Positions 42,601 through 52,196 of a stretch of DNA of 64,000 nucleotides are shown here, piece by piece. The notes under the pieces were generated by a model, which did no database searches, had not been told where the DNA came from, and saw nothing but the letters and a program-made list of their open reading frames with translations. How positions within the stretch are numbered: position 1 is the first letter of the stretch; the number at the start of each line of letters is the position of its first letter. Both the position numbers and the translations under genes were made by a program. The stretch comes from Angomonas deanei (Eukaryota > Euglenozoa > Kinetoplastea > Trypanosomatida > Trypanosomatidae). The stretch spans positions 92,001 through 156,000 of the forward strand of contig LR877168.1 in assembly GCA_903995115.1 (NCBI GenBank), given 5' to 3'.

Positions 42601-42865
42601 TGAAACTATAATTATTCATGCTCGGCGGGGTTCGCCAGTTGGGCGTGGTGGTTTCGACGGGTGGCAAGTTGCGTTTATTAAACGAAGCGGCGTCAGAAAA
42701 AAAATCAAATCCATTATTATTATGATTCGTGTAATTGCCGCTCGTGTTCGTTTGAAAACTGTCGAAATTACTTTTATTAGGGGTTTGCAGGGAAATGGGA
42801 ATTTTGTATTTGTTGGCATTAGAGGGTCGACCGCCGACGGCAGAACTATACTCCGGGAAACTCAT
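39664..42865 (-). CDS. Double-globin adenylate cyclase (HemAC-like), one frame break
   Basis: About 1,067 codons from ATG 42865. The first half is disordered, Asn/Ser/Lys-rich. Two globin-like domains follow. Globin 1 (about 534-670) has TVQGSWAILL, then TRHRVLG with a candidate proximal His near 610 and a tryptophan-rich H helix (DWNSFWKLAVNLM). Globin 2 (about 680-810) has GGRHAAYMV with a His near 762 and KWHDTNKGHLKYFYSMI. The class III cyclase domain has FTDIESSTNLW and TAGDSF (metal Asp residues), YDYYGPSVN and NQCAR (purine and transition-state residues), all intact and of the trypanosome adenylate-cyclase type. Leishmania HemAC is an oxygen-responsive globin-cyclase; this is a larger relative. 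A single-base break lies near 40848-40855 (T5/C3 run) between globin 1 and globin 2. Confidence 0.88.
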
Positions 42866-43242
42866 CCCACTACACTAAAAAAAAAAAAAAAATTATTATT
42901 ATTACTTTTCCAAATTTTCACTTTTCTTTTTTATAAAAATGAAGAGAGAGAAGGAGAAATGTTTTGATTTATGGGTAGCGAATAATAACAATACGAATGG
43001 GAACAACGAAAAAATGATAATAAAGAAATGGATTTTATATTTTTTGACAATTTTGAAATATTATTTTGTTGATACCAACAAACACGAAAAAAAAAGGAAC
43101 TTGAGAAAAACTTGTAAACTTACGTTTACTCAATAGGGAAAAAAAAAGGAAACGTGCGGCAAAACACAAAAAAACGCAAAAGCAAAAGGAATTAGTAGCC
43201 TAAAAGAAAAAGAAAACAAATCATGACTTTTTGTTATTTTTT
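42866..43242. other. A/T-rich spacer: cyclase leader, 3' flank of oxygenase copy 11
   Basis: No gene. It holds the hairpin pair of copy 11, listed separately. Confidence 0.6.
43065..43129 (-). promoter_or_regulatory. Candidate 3'-UTR hairpin pair of oxygenase copy 11
   Basis: First GUAAAC-GUAA-GUUUAC (43114-43129), a perfect 6-bp stem, 114 bases after the stop; then UUUGUUG-GUAU-CAACAAA (43065-43082), a perfect 7-bp stem. The linker is 31 bases, close to the 32 bases in copies 6-8. The stems are unrelated in sequence to the array copies, so the conservation is structural. Confidence 0.6.
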
Positions 43243-44305
43243 TCACCAAGAAACATTTCCCGTTTCCTTGATCGTTTCATACAACTTTGGATAAAACTTT
43301 TTGGTCGTGTTCAAATGCGCACGAAGACGCGCCTTCATCACGTTTTTTCCAGGTTCACGGAAGAGTGGGTTCATGGGGTCCGCCGCGGGGCCCCGTGCCT
43401 GTTCCCTTAACTCCTTCGACAACGGTAAAATCGGAATCGCCTCCACATGGATCGTTGGACGTAGAAAAAACGGAACGGAGTAGCGCGCCTTATTGTGATT
43501 CACCTTGCTGACCACTTGGTGAATATCCGCGGTGAGATAGCCGTTCGTGGCGAGCTCCAAGGTTTCACCAATATTGACGATAAAAGGAGTTTTTGACCGG
43601 GACGGCGTCAATCCATCCGTTTTCCTCCGTGAAGACTTGCAGACCACCCGTCTCGTCCTGCCAGAGCATCGTGAGCAACCCCGTGTCCTTGTGTGGCCCC
43701 AACCCTTGCGCCTGACCTTCCCCATCCTCGCCCGTGTTCGCCGGATAATGACAGATTTTTAACAAGTCAATCGGCGTCCCGACGAGCAGTTCGTCCAGTG
43801 CGTCCTCTGGCAGCTCCAGGGCGACCATGAAGGCACGCAATAGCTTGATGGTGAGCTGTTTCACCGTGTGGAACCAATGCATGGACGTGGTCTCCAGCTC
43901 CGGGACCGCCGCCGGCCACTGATTGGGACCGCTCATGTTATACTGAATGCGGTCTTTCTCCTCCTCGGGGACACGAATGACGGGTAACTCCTCGCCAATG
44001 TCGAGCACCTCGCGGTAATCTTTTTTTTGACGCGTGTTTTCGTTTCCGTTTTTGGTGTAGCCACGGAAGTGGGGGGAGTTGTCCATGGAGATTTTTTCTT
44101 TTTCTTCGAGTGGAAGGGCGAAAAACTTTTTGGCGGCGTTGAGCATTTTTTCTCTGTCGTTGGGATCGATACCGTGGCCAACGAGGTAGAAAAATCCATA
44201 ATTGCGGGCATGGGCGCGTAATTTCTTGTAAAAGTCCGCGCGTGTGCTCTCGTTATCGAGTTCACTGAGGTCGATGATCGGTAAGTTCAGCGTATCGGCG
44301 GACAT
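43243..44305 (-). CDS. 2-oxoglutarate/Fe(II)-dependent oxygenase, copy 11 (separate from the array; one frame break)
   Basis: About 354 codons from ATG 44305 (MSADTLNLPIIDLSE), the start shared with copy 1. The frame breaks at 43582-43585, where four A's on the plus strand replace an expected three; without it NSF-IVNIGETLELATNG reads through as in the paralogues. Ligands are complete across both frames: GLGPHKDTGL, DIHQVV, KARYSVPFF. The region about 105-130 (GEELPVIRVPEEEKDRIQYNMSG) is the most divergent of all copies. A single homopolymer change in an otherwise conserved gene suggests a sequence error, but a recent pseudogene is not excluded. Confidence 0.85.
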
Positions 44306-44648
44306 TTTTGAAATGAAAAAAAGCAAGTAAAAAAACAATATTCTATACAACATGGAAGAGGAGGTGGGAAAGAGAGTTTCATGAAACATTTATGCGTCAA
44401 TGGTAAACACTTTTCGGATAAACGATAAAAAAAAACGAAGAAACGAAAAAGTAATTCAAAAAAATGAAAGTCCTTCTAAGAAGTTAACGTATATCCGCTC
44501 AATGTGTATTTTTATTTATTTTATTTTTTGGTTTTTTAAGGTTTTAACTATATAATTATCATTTTTTTTTTTTACCCACTTTTGATGAATCGGCGCTCAC
44601 AGCAAATTTTTTAAAAAACAAAAAAATTAAAACAATTTTTTTTTTTTT
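44306..44648. other. A/T-rich spacer, no gene seen
   Basis: Leader of oxygenase copy 11 and 3' flank of the fumarate reductase gene. No GUAA hairpin pair was noticed here. Confidence 0.65.
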
Positions 44649-46667
44649 TTAATCCGAGACGACGCCAATGACAGACTCCGGTGTGTACTTCTCGATTAAT
44701 TCCACCTGATGCACGATGTCAAACTCCTTCGTGCAGTCCTTCCCCGCATACATGATAATACTCTGTTTACCGCCGGGGTGGTCGGGAAGGAACTTGGTGA
44801 GATCGAGCACCTGGCCATGGACAATCACCCAGCAGTCGTTCTCCTTGTTGTGCTTGGCGACCTCGGCGCGGGAAATCTTTTTCGAGGCGCCGCCTTCTGC
44901 GCTAGCCGGGGGGGCAGCGGCAGCCTCGGCAGGAGCGGTTGTCGTGGTGGTGGCGGCTGTGGTCGTGGTTTCCGTCGCGGCAGGGGCCGGTACGTCCGCG
45001 GTGGGAATGGGCGGTACGGCCGGCAGCGAGTCCAAGTCCAGCTGCTGATAAATCACATTGAGTCGATGATTCGAAAAAGGCCCCAAATGTGCTTGCAACA
45101 GGTAACTGCTGGCCGCCTCTCCGGCGACACGGCCGTAGACGACACAGTCGAGGAGCGAGTTGCCACCGAGACGGTTCTTGCCGTGGACGCCGCCGGCCGC
45201 CTCACCAGCGCAGAATAATCCTTTAATGGGCTTACCACTCGCGTCGAGGACTTCAGTCTTTTCATTCACCCGCACACCACCCATCGTGTAGTGGACGACC
45301 GGGGCGACGATGGCCACGTGGACGGGCTTCTGCATGTCAAAGTGCTCCGCATTACGAAATTGCGTCTTGCCGAAACGATCAGTCTTTCCTTGATTGGAGT
45401 TGGTTTCCGCTGCATTCTTTTTCGGGTCACTCTTTTTGCCAAAGAAGGAGGAAAACAATCCTCCACCAGTGGCCCCACCGCGGGAGGCGCGGTTGGCGGC
45501 GGCATCTTGCTGATACTGGGCAATCGTACTGGCCAAGGCACGGCTGGGCACACCCGCCTCCTTGCAGAACGCTTCGATCGAGGGATACGTCTTCATGAGA
45601 CCACGGCCGACATAATGCTTGCAGTGGTGCTCCATCTCTTTCGCGGAAACTTCATTCAAGATCAAATAGAACGGCGCGTTCTGTTTATTTTTGAGCATCG
45701 CGCCGCTGACGTGATCGCGGCGGCCGAGTTCGTCAACGAAGCGGTTACCCGTCTTGTCCACGACAATGCCGCCAGCCCCTCTCGTCGCCTCGGCGCAGAG
45801 AAACTTGGTGTGGTGGTTCGGCGCCTTGGGATCGACGAGACCGGTGGGATGCACTTGCACGCGGTCCATGTCCACCAGACCGGCGCCAATCTGTTCCGCC
45901 ATCTTCACGCCATCCCCGGTGGCATGTTCGGCATTGGTACTGCTAAATGAAATTAAATGCGGGGCAAACCGGGCGAGCAGACTCGTTTTATCTTTGGTGA
46001 CTTGTTCAAAGTCGGCCGCATAGCCGCCAGTGGCAATGACGACCGCCCCTCGCTCAATGCATTGCTGTCCGCTGCGGTCTTGATAGACGACACCGGTCAC
46101 GGCGCCACTCTCCTCGCGTATGAGGCGGACCACACGCGCCTTCGTTTGAATTGCGGCGCGCTCCGGGGTGTCCTTGGCAATCTTTTCCAGTGCCTGTATT
46201 AGCGCGTAGGTGATCGCCATACCAGGCATCTTTTCCTTTCCTCGGTGGGTGCGTGGCTGACTGTGACCGCCCATGTAACCCAGCACGGAAAGATCGCAGT
46301 TAAAGTACGTGGAGAGCCAATCCAGCGAGGGACCCGACAGTCTTCCCATCTCCTTCACGAGCGGACTGACCGGATATTTCTGAGGATCCACATGTGCCAC
46401 ACTCTTGTCAATCGCATGAAAAGATCGATTGGTGTCGGAGACAAATAAACTGACGCCGTCCAGCACTTTGGCGTCGATCTGCGCTTGTGTCGGGGTACCC
46501 GCGATACCGCTAGAGGCTTTGGTGCTGTTGCCGCCGAGGAAGGCAGACTTGTCAATGAGTAAGACACTCCCGCCGTGTTGTAGGGCACTGTGCGCCGCGC
46601 AGACCCCAGCGAGACCACCGCCAATGACAATCACACGATTACCGCCGACCGTTTTGGAGGTAGACAT
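44649..46667 (-). CDS. FRD: Soluble fumarate reductase fused to a C-terminal cytochrome b5 domain
   Basis: 672 residues; I choose ATG 46667 (MSTSKTVGGNRVIVIGGG), because the upstream open frame is low-complexity Lys/Asn/Phe. Residues about 10-560 form an OSM1/FRD-type flavoprotein: the dinucleotide fold VIGGGLAG, the FAD region ATGGYAADF, the HxTG region VQVHPTG, and the active-site arginine region GRRDHVSGAM. It would reduce fumarate to succinate, a route for reoxidising NADH. A Thr/Ala-rich linker leads to a cytochrome b5 domain (last 77 residues) with both heme-ligand motifs, HPGG and FDIVH. Trypanosomatid FRDs usually have an N-terminal ApbE-like and a C-terminal cytochrome-b5-reductase region; neither is present, so the b5 domain may be the electron entry point (inference). 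No SKL-type terminus. Confidence 0.9.
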   Translation of the reverse strand: MSTSKTVGGNRVIVIGGGLAGVCAAHSALQHGGSVLLIDKSAFLGGNSTKASSGIAGTPTQAQIDAKVLDGVSLFVSDTNRSFHAIDKSVAHVDPQKYPVSPLVKEMGRLSGPSLDWLSTYFNCDLSVLGYMGGHSQPRTHRGKEKMPGMAITYALIQALEKIAKDTPERAAIQTKARVVRLIREESGAVTGVVYQDRSGQQCIERGAVVIATGGYAADFEQVTKDKTSLLARFAPHLISFSSTNAEHATGDGVKMAEQIGAGLVDMDRVQVHPTGLVDPKAPNHHTKFLCAEATRGAGGIVVDKTGNRFVDELGRRDHVSGAMLKNKQNAPFYLILNEVSAKEMEHHCKHYVGRGLMKTYPSIEAFCKEAGVPSRALASTIAQYQQDAAANRASRGGATGGGLFSSFFGKKSDPKKNAAETNSNQGKTDRFGKTQFRNAEHFDMQKPVHVAIVAPVVHYTMGGVRVNEKTEVLDASGKPIKGLFCAGEAAGGVHGKNRLGGNSLLDCVVYGRVAGEAASSYLLQAHLGPFSNHRLNVIYQQLDLDSLPAVPPIPTADVPAPAATETTTTAATTTTTAPAEAAAAPPASAEGGASKKISRAEVAKHNKENDCWVIVHGQVLDLTKFLPDHPGGKQSIIMYAGKDCTKEFDIVHQVELIEKYTPESVIGVVSD

Positions 46668-47169
46668 GAAAATTTGTTTTTTTGTTTTTTTTGTTGAAAG
46701 ATAGATTACACTTTTATTATTGTTGTGGTGGTTAAGAGAGAAAGAAGGGGGAATAGGGAATGAGCATTCTTTTTTTTTTTTTTTTGGAAAACAAAGTTGT
46801 GGTATTATTTTACTTTTTCTCATTTTTTTTTTTTTTATTATTATGACGCACCTATCGCACAACACTGTGACGATAGTGGTCTACGTCAATAATAAAATAA
46901 TATCTATGAATTGTGAAATAAAATAATAAAAGCAAATAAGATTTTTTTTAAGATCTTTCCAAAAAGAAGATCATTTCTATGCGAGCTTTTTTCCAATATT
47001 TTTTTTTTTTTTGACTTTGTTAAAGTATAAATAAACAAAGCAAAAAAAAAAAATTTTTTTTTTCAGTATGACAGCGTACAAGAAAAAAAAAGATGAATGT
47101 TCAACAGCAGAATACAACGTTGACATTCTGTTTTCTTTTTTCCAAAAATATTTCTTTTTTTTTTGTTTT
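46668..47169. other. A/T-rich spacer, no gene seen
   Basis: Homopolymer-rich. It holds the FRD leader: on the coding strand a T-rich tract precedes the ATG. No gene. Confidence 0.65.
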
Positions 47170-47812
47170 TTATGATTGAGAAAGTATAATTCTCGCCAAC
47201 TCATCTGTAATCGACGTGTCTAAACCATTAAACTTCAAAGCTGAGTTCATTGGTTTTTCATTTTTATTAAAACAATTATTTTTATAACAATTTTGAAATA
47301 AAACACGTTCCACTTTTTTGTCTTCATCGAGACTGACGCGTTTCGTAGGAGAGGCGCTTTCTACCTCGCATGCTTCATTAGTATTGTTATTGTTTTCATC
47401 CTTGTTAGGATTCCATTCCACGAGTTTCGGTTCCGTCAACGGTGTTGTCATAATAGTTTCCTTATTTTCATTTTCATGATTTGGTGAACTCTTTCGTCTT
47501 TTTCTCGTTTCCTCTTCGCCTTCAATATTATTAATTTTCGCTTTTAAAATAGATTCAATTTTCAGATTGGTATACTTTTTATTTGTTAAAATATCGTGCG
47601 GATTATAATATATAATATTTATTATTATAATTATTATGTTCGGTTTCTTCAATGGTGTTATTATTTTTATGATTACAAAAGTGTTTTTGTTTTATTTTGT
47701 GTACCTCAGAATTGGTCAGACCGTAGTCGGCGAGGTCCTCTAGCGTCGTCAGCTTCGACACTAGCAATTCCTCCATCAGGGCACAGAGCTCGTCATCCTC
47801 TCTGGTGGTCAT
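47170..47812 (-). CDS. Small hypothetical Asn-rich protein (one frame break)
   Basis: About 213 codons from ATG 47812. The first frame begins MTTREDDELCALMEELLVSKL, an acidic amphipathic helix, and stops near 47603. The other frame takes over in the (AAT)/TA-rich stretch at about 47600-47630 and runs to 47170 through charged, Asn-rich sequence, ending ITDELARIILSQS. With no room for a splice acceptor between the two, one gene with an indel is the simplest reading. No domain recognised; function unknown. Confidence 0.5.
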
Positions 47813-48183
47813 GAATAATATTTTTTTATATTTCTATTTATTATTTGTTTTTGTTTTTTTTTGCTTTTAGAAAAAAAAAGTGGGAAGAGGAAGTAAGAAT
47901 CGTTACAGAAAAACGATTTTTAATGTCATCAGAGCCATTAAATGAAAAAACAAACGTTTTTTTTTTGTTTTTTTTTTTTTTTTATAGAAACCCGAAATTG
48001 TAAAGATGTTTTTGTTCGCTTAATAGAAATGTGCTTACTAATTTTTTTTCTATATCCTCTTTTTATCTTTTTAACGGACAAAAAACAAAAAAATAAAATG
48101 TGTAAAAAAAAAAAAAAAAAGTGAATTATTTTTTATATAAAAATTTGATAATATTAAAAAAAAAAAAAAAATAAAAAAAGGTA
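47813..48183. other. A/T-rich spacer, no gene seen
   Basis: Poly-A/poly-T runs between two Asn-rich genes. Confidence 0.65.
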
Positions 48184-48379
48184 TTACAAACTTTCCGCCT
48201 TCTTCAGTCGCATGATTTCATAAATCTTTTTCATGGCACTTTCCGTTTCTTCTTTATTATTGGTTTGAATCGCAATAACAGAGTTGACATTTTTTTCCGG
48301 TAAATCTTTCGGATACACCACCGTCGGTACCGACACCGCCGCCACCCCTTCCGCGTCCTTGGCACTGCTCGGCTGATTC

Positions 48380-48411
<32 letters not shown>

Positions 48412-50147
48412 TTGATTTTGAACCCCTTTTTATTATAATTCTCTATTTGTCGTTTTCGCTCGTGTGCCTTGGTGGGCTCAAAATACGCAATTCCAACGGG
48501 GTCCTGTGCTCTTTTGATAATTCTACCTTCCTCGCTGGAAATCCGTGGCCAACCTTTCAGTTCCACTTCTTGATTGTTATAGTTATTTTGCTGTAACATG
48601 GGGTTCATGGACTTGGAAAGGTTTTGAACATTATTGTATTGATCCTTTTGGTATTGCTGTTGTTGTTGCAATAGAATACGACGTTGACGGGCGTACTCTA
48701 ACGCGCGTGCCTCGGGGCTTTCGCCTACTTTTTGTTGAAGTTCAAACTCATTGTAGGAATCGCCCTGACGATAGCTTTGACTGTAAATATTATTGAGTGT
48801 AGAGGAATAAATACTTTCTCGAACCGTATTATTATTATTATTATTATTTTTTCATTTTTATTATTAAAATCGTAGGCATTGGGCGGTACGTATTTTCCTT
48901 CAGGATTATTATTATTATTGATTAAAGGATACCCACCAGGGGAATAAGGGCCAGCAGTATTATTATAAATCGAAGAATTATTATTATTACTGTTTTGACT
49001 AGCGGCCAGTCGGTCTCGCATGGCTTGTCGTATGTGATGTAATTCTTCCAGCTGTTCCGCCCGCGCGAGCGACTCCGACATGGTCCACCCACTCTCATTT
49101 CTGTATTCTCGTAAATATCGATAACACACCAAAAATAAAAGGCAAAATATCAAATAACACAACAATCCCTGAATGAGCAACGACGACGCGGTGCTGTAGC
49201 GCGCTCGACGTAATTGATTCGCGAAAGAAAACGGATTCGTCGCGTTAAACGGATTATAATTATTATTTTTATTACTTTCTGAATTCTGTTTTCCGCTCTG
49301 GGCGGACCAGTACCGGTTGGCTTGGTGTCGCATGTGCTCATACGCATTGTTATTGTCTTGTTGATAATAATACGCCCCAAATGGGGAATCGTAATTATTT
49401 TGATAATTATGATTATTATTTGGATTGGTGTAGCCCGCTTTACGGTATTGATACTGGCTGGCATACTGATAAGGATTATTACTACCGGGATAGCCGGCCG
49501 CAGTGCCGCCTCGAAACATTTTATTCATTAATTTAAATTCTTCAATTTCTTTTTTCGAAAGGGAATCGATGATTTCGTAGGCGACGGTGATTTGAGACAT
49601 TTTCGCCTCGCTGCCGCCGGTATCGGGGTGATTTTTTTTCACGAGCTCTCGATATATTTTTTTAATTTCTTTTTTATTCACGGTGGCGTGTCGGGAGAAG
49701 TAATCGCTGGGTAATCCTAAAATCAGCAATGCATCTTTTATTTCAGAGGGTGTAGGACGACGACCGCCGCTGGCAAATCTTTTTTGTCCATGAAAAAAGG
49801 AATAAAAATTTTTATTGTTATGATTTTGGGAAAACGTACGAAACGCGTTGGAGTGCCAAAAAGAAGTAAATTCTTTTAAAAATTGTATTTTTTGATAATT
49901 ATTATTATTGAATAAAGACTCCCGTAATGTGAGGTATAAGGCATAGGTAGAGGTATCGCTGCTGGACAGTGCATTAGTATGATTTATATCAATATTATTT
50001 TCATTTTTTACATCTTGTGAAGATAAAATTTTATGATCTTTTCCAAAAATAGGAATGTTGATATTATTTCTACGTTTGTTGGGTTTTAAAGAAATCGTTT
50101 ATTTTTACTTTTTTTGTGCTTTTTTGTACTAAAAATTGTGGATGCAT
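48184..50147 (-). CDS. Membrane-anchored J-domain protein 1, probably mitochondrial (several frame breaks, uncertain start)
   Basis: The core is a J domain (LILGLPSDYFSRHATV, RELVKKNHPDTGG with the HPD triad), followed by an Asn/Tyr-rich region, a hydrophobic helix (SLLIQGLLCYLIFCLLFLV) and a long Gln/Asn-rich C-terminal part ending MRLKKAESL with TAA at 48184. The frame continues upstream of the J domain through FYSFFHGQKRFASGG, a presequence-like Arg-x-Ala-Ser segment, but no in-frame ATG is found; the ATG at 50147 needs another shift, so the 5' end is tentative. Breaks lie near 48847-48852 (T6 beside an ATT repeat) and 48423-48431 (C4/T5). J proteins stimulate Hsp70 ATPase; a mitochondrial import or assembly role is possible. 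Related to the protein at 55866. Confidence 0.65.
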
Positions 50148-50813
50148 TTTTTTTTATTTTTTTTACTAAAAAAACTAATTTTTACTATTTATTTTCCTAA
50201 AAAAAAAAAACTAAACAGAAATGCTAAAAAAAAAAAAGAGAGAAAAATAATGTAAAAACGGAAACAGCAAAAAAAAAAAAAAATACACAAAATAATAAAT
50301 TAATAAAACTGTTTTTTTTTGTTTTTATTTTTATTTTATTTTGGTATAATGAATGTGTACGAAAGAAGAAAAAAAATTCTTTTCTATTATTAGTTTTTTT
50401 TTATTTTATTTTATTTTTTTGCAGTTATATATAAAATTTCTATACAACAAAATTTTTTCTTTCTTTTTAATCATTAAAAAAAAATCGTTTTCGTTTGAAT
50501 GTTTTAATTTTTTTTTTTTTTAATTTCTTTTCATATTTTTTTTTTAACAACATTATATAATATCATTTCGAAACCGAAAATGATAAATAAAAAAATAAAC
50601 TGAAAGAAAAGTTAAAAAAAAAAAAAAAAAAAAAAAGCAGTCAAAAGAGGAAAAAAAAAAAATTGAACACCAATTTTTTTTTATTTTTTCTTTCTTTTTC
50701 TCTATTTTTTTTAAACCAAAATAAAATGAAAAAAAAAAGACGAACTGATAAACTCAACAGAAAAAAAAAAAAAGATTCCACATTTTTATTTTTATTTTTA
50801 TTTTATTTTATTT
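50148..50813. other. A/T-rich spacer, no gene seen
   Basis: Almost wholly poly-A/poly-T and (TTTTA)-like simple sequence. Confidence 0.7.
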
Positions 50814-51989
50814 TTACGAAAGTATTTTCAAAATAATGCGTCGAAGAATAACGGAGTTGGCGACGGCAATAAACGCCACTAAAAACGCATTTTCCTTCAC
50901 AAAATTTAAAAATAATTCCAGCAAAAAAAAGAAATAATTCGTTTTTCCGTCGTCATGTTTTATAATTCGACCGTTTGCCATTAATTCTTCCGAATTTACT
51001 TTTTTATGATTATTATTTTTATTATTTTGATTATTATTATTAAAATTTGTGGATTTGCTGGCGAGCACGTAACAATAAAAATAATAATAAAAGACAGCGC
51101 CCAGCATCGAGGTCAAAAGACTAAATGAAATAATGCCCTGTACCTCTTTATTTTCAAAATTATGATTATTATAATTTTGCATTGTGCCATCTTTTTTAAT
51201 TGTATAAAATAAATTCGTGTTGGGATCAAAAAAATAAAAATCTTTTTCGGCATTTCGTTTATTTATTTCTTCGCGTGTTTTTAATCCATTTTGATCCGTT
51301 TTTAGCCATAAAATAAATAAATTTAACGTTTCGGGAGAACAATTTTTTAAGTTTTCGTACGCGTTATTAATCGCATTGATTCTTTCCGAATTATTATTAT
51401 TTATTTTATTTTCATTATTATTATTATGATTATTATTTTGTAAATCGGGGTGGCATTCCTTCACCAGTCGACGATAATATTGTTTAATTTCATTTTTTTG
51501 AATTTTATCAATATGAATTGTTTTTCCGTCTTCGTTTAAAATACCCAACTCAAAACACGATTCCATTAATAAAAAATAGTTCGGTTCTTCTTTTTCTAAA
51601 AAATTAGTATTATTATTCTCATTTTTTTGCTCCTTTTCTACTTTTTCATTTTTTATGGTTTCCGTTTGCGTATGTGTATTTCTTTTCGGTGTTTGCAACA
51701 CTGTTCGAAACATTTTATGATAAAAATTCACATTTATAGTTTTATGATTTTTATTCTTTTTCATTGGAAATCCATTTCGCAAAAACGGCTGTGTCGCTGG
51801 AAATACGATTAATAATAAAATCCCCGCATGATTCGTAAAATTCATATTATTATGATTCATTTTATTATGATGATGATAAAACGATTTGCATTCAAAGTTT
51901 TTGGGCGACCACAAGACGGGTAACAGCGACGGTGTCTTTTTTGTCGTTAGAGATAAATTATAATACTTGTATTGATGAAACGCGAACAT
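50814..51989 (-). CDS. Membrane-anchored J-domain protein 2
   Basis: 391 residues; I choose ATG 51989 (MFAFHQYKYYN). The basic N-terminus lacks acidic residues at first and could be a mitochondrial presequence. A J domain lies at about 160-230 (FELGILNEDG ... YYRRLVKECHPDLQ with HPD), with an Asn-run insertion directly after HPD. Two hydrophobic helices follow: SFSLLTSMLGAVFYYYFYCYV, and a C-terminal AFLVAFIAVANSVILRRIIL ending at the stop. The short KEIN/KRNAEKDFYFFDPNTN region between them looks soluble. The gene lies between J protein 1 and the PFK-2-like gene. Function is inferred only from the J domain; the Hsp70 partner is unknown. Confidence 0.78.
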   Translation of the reverse strand: MFAFHQYKYYNLSLTTKKTPSLLPVLWSPKNFECKSFYHHHNKMNHNNMNFTNHAGILLLIVFPATQPFLRNGFPMKKNKNHKTINVNFYHKMFRTVLQTPKRNTHTQTETIKNEKVEKEQKNENNNTNFLEKEEPNYFLLMESCFELGILNEDGKTIHIDKIQKNEIKQYYRRLVKECHPDLQNNNHNNNNENKINNNNSERINAINNAYENLKNCSPETLNLFILWLKTDQNGLKTREEINKRNAEKDFYFFDPNTNLFYTIKKDGTMQNYNNHNFENKEVQGIISFSLLTSMLGAVFYYYFYCYVLASKSTNFNNNNQNNKNNNHKKVNSEELMANGRIIKHDDGKTNYFFFLLELFLNFVKENAFLVAFIAVANSVILRRIILKILS

Positions 51990-52196
51990 TTTCAAAGTAA
52001 AAAAAAGTAAAAAAAAGTAATGAAGGGTTTGAAAAGCTAAAAAAAAAAAAAAAAAAGAAGAGAGAAAAGGGGGAAGTTTATCAGGATTTCAAAGAAAACA
52101 AAAAAACAATCATTCTGTCTAACACTGTTCCACACTATTTTCATTTTTGTTTCTACACACACACCACTACTAACTAATCATCATTATTATTTATTC

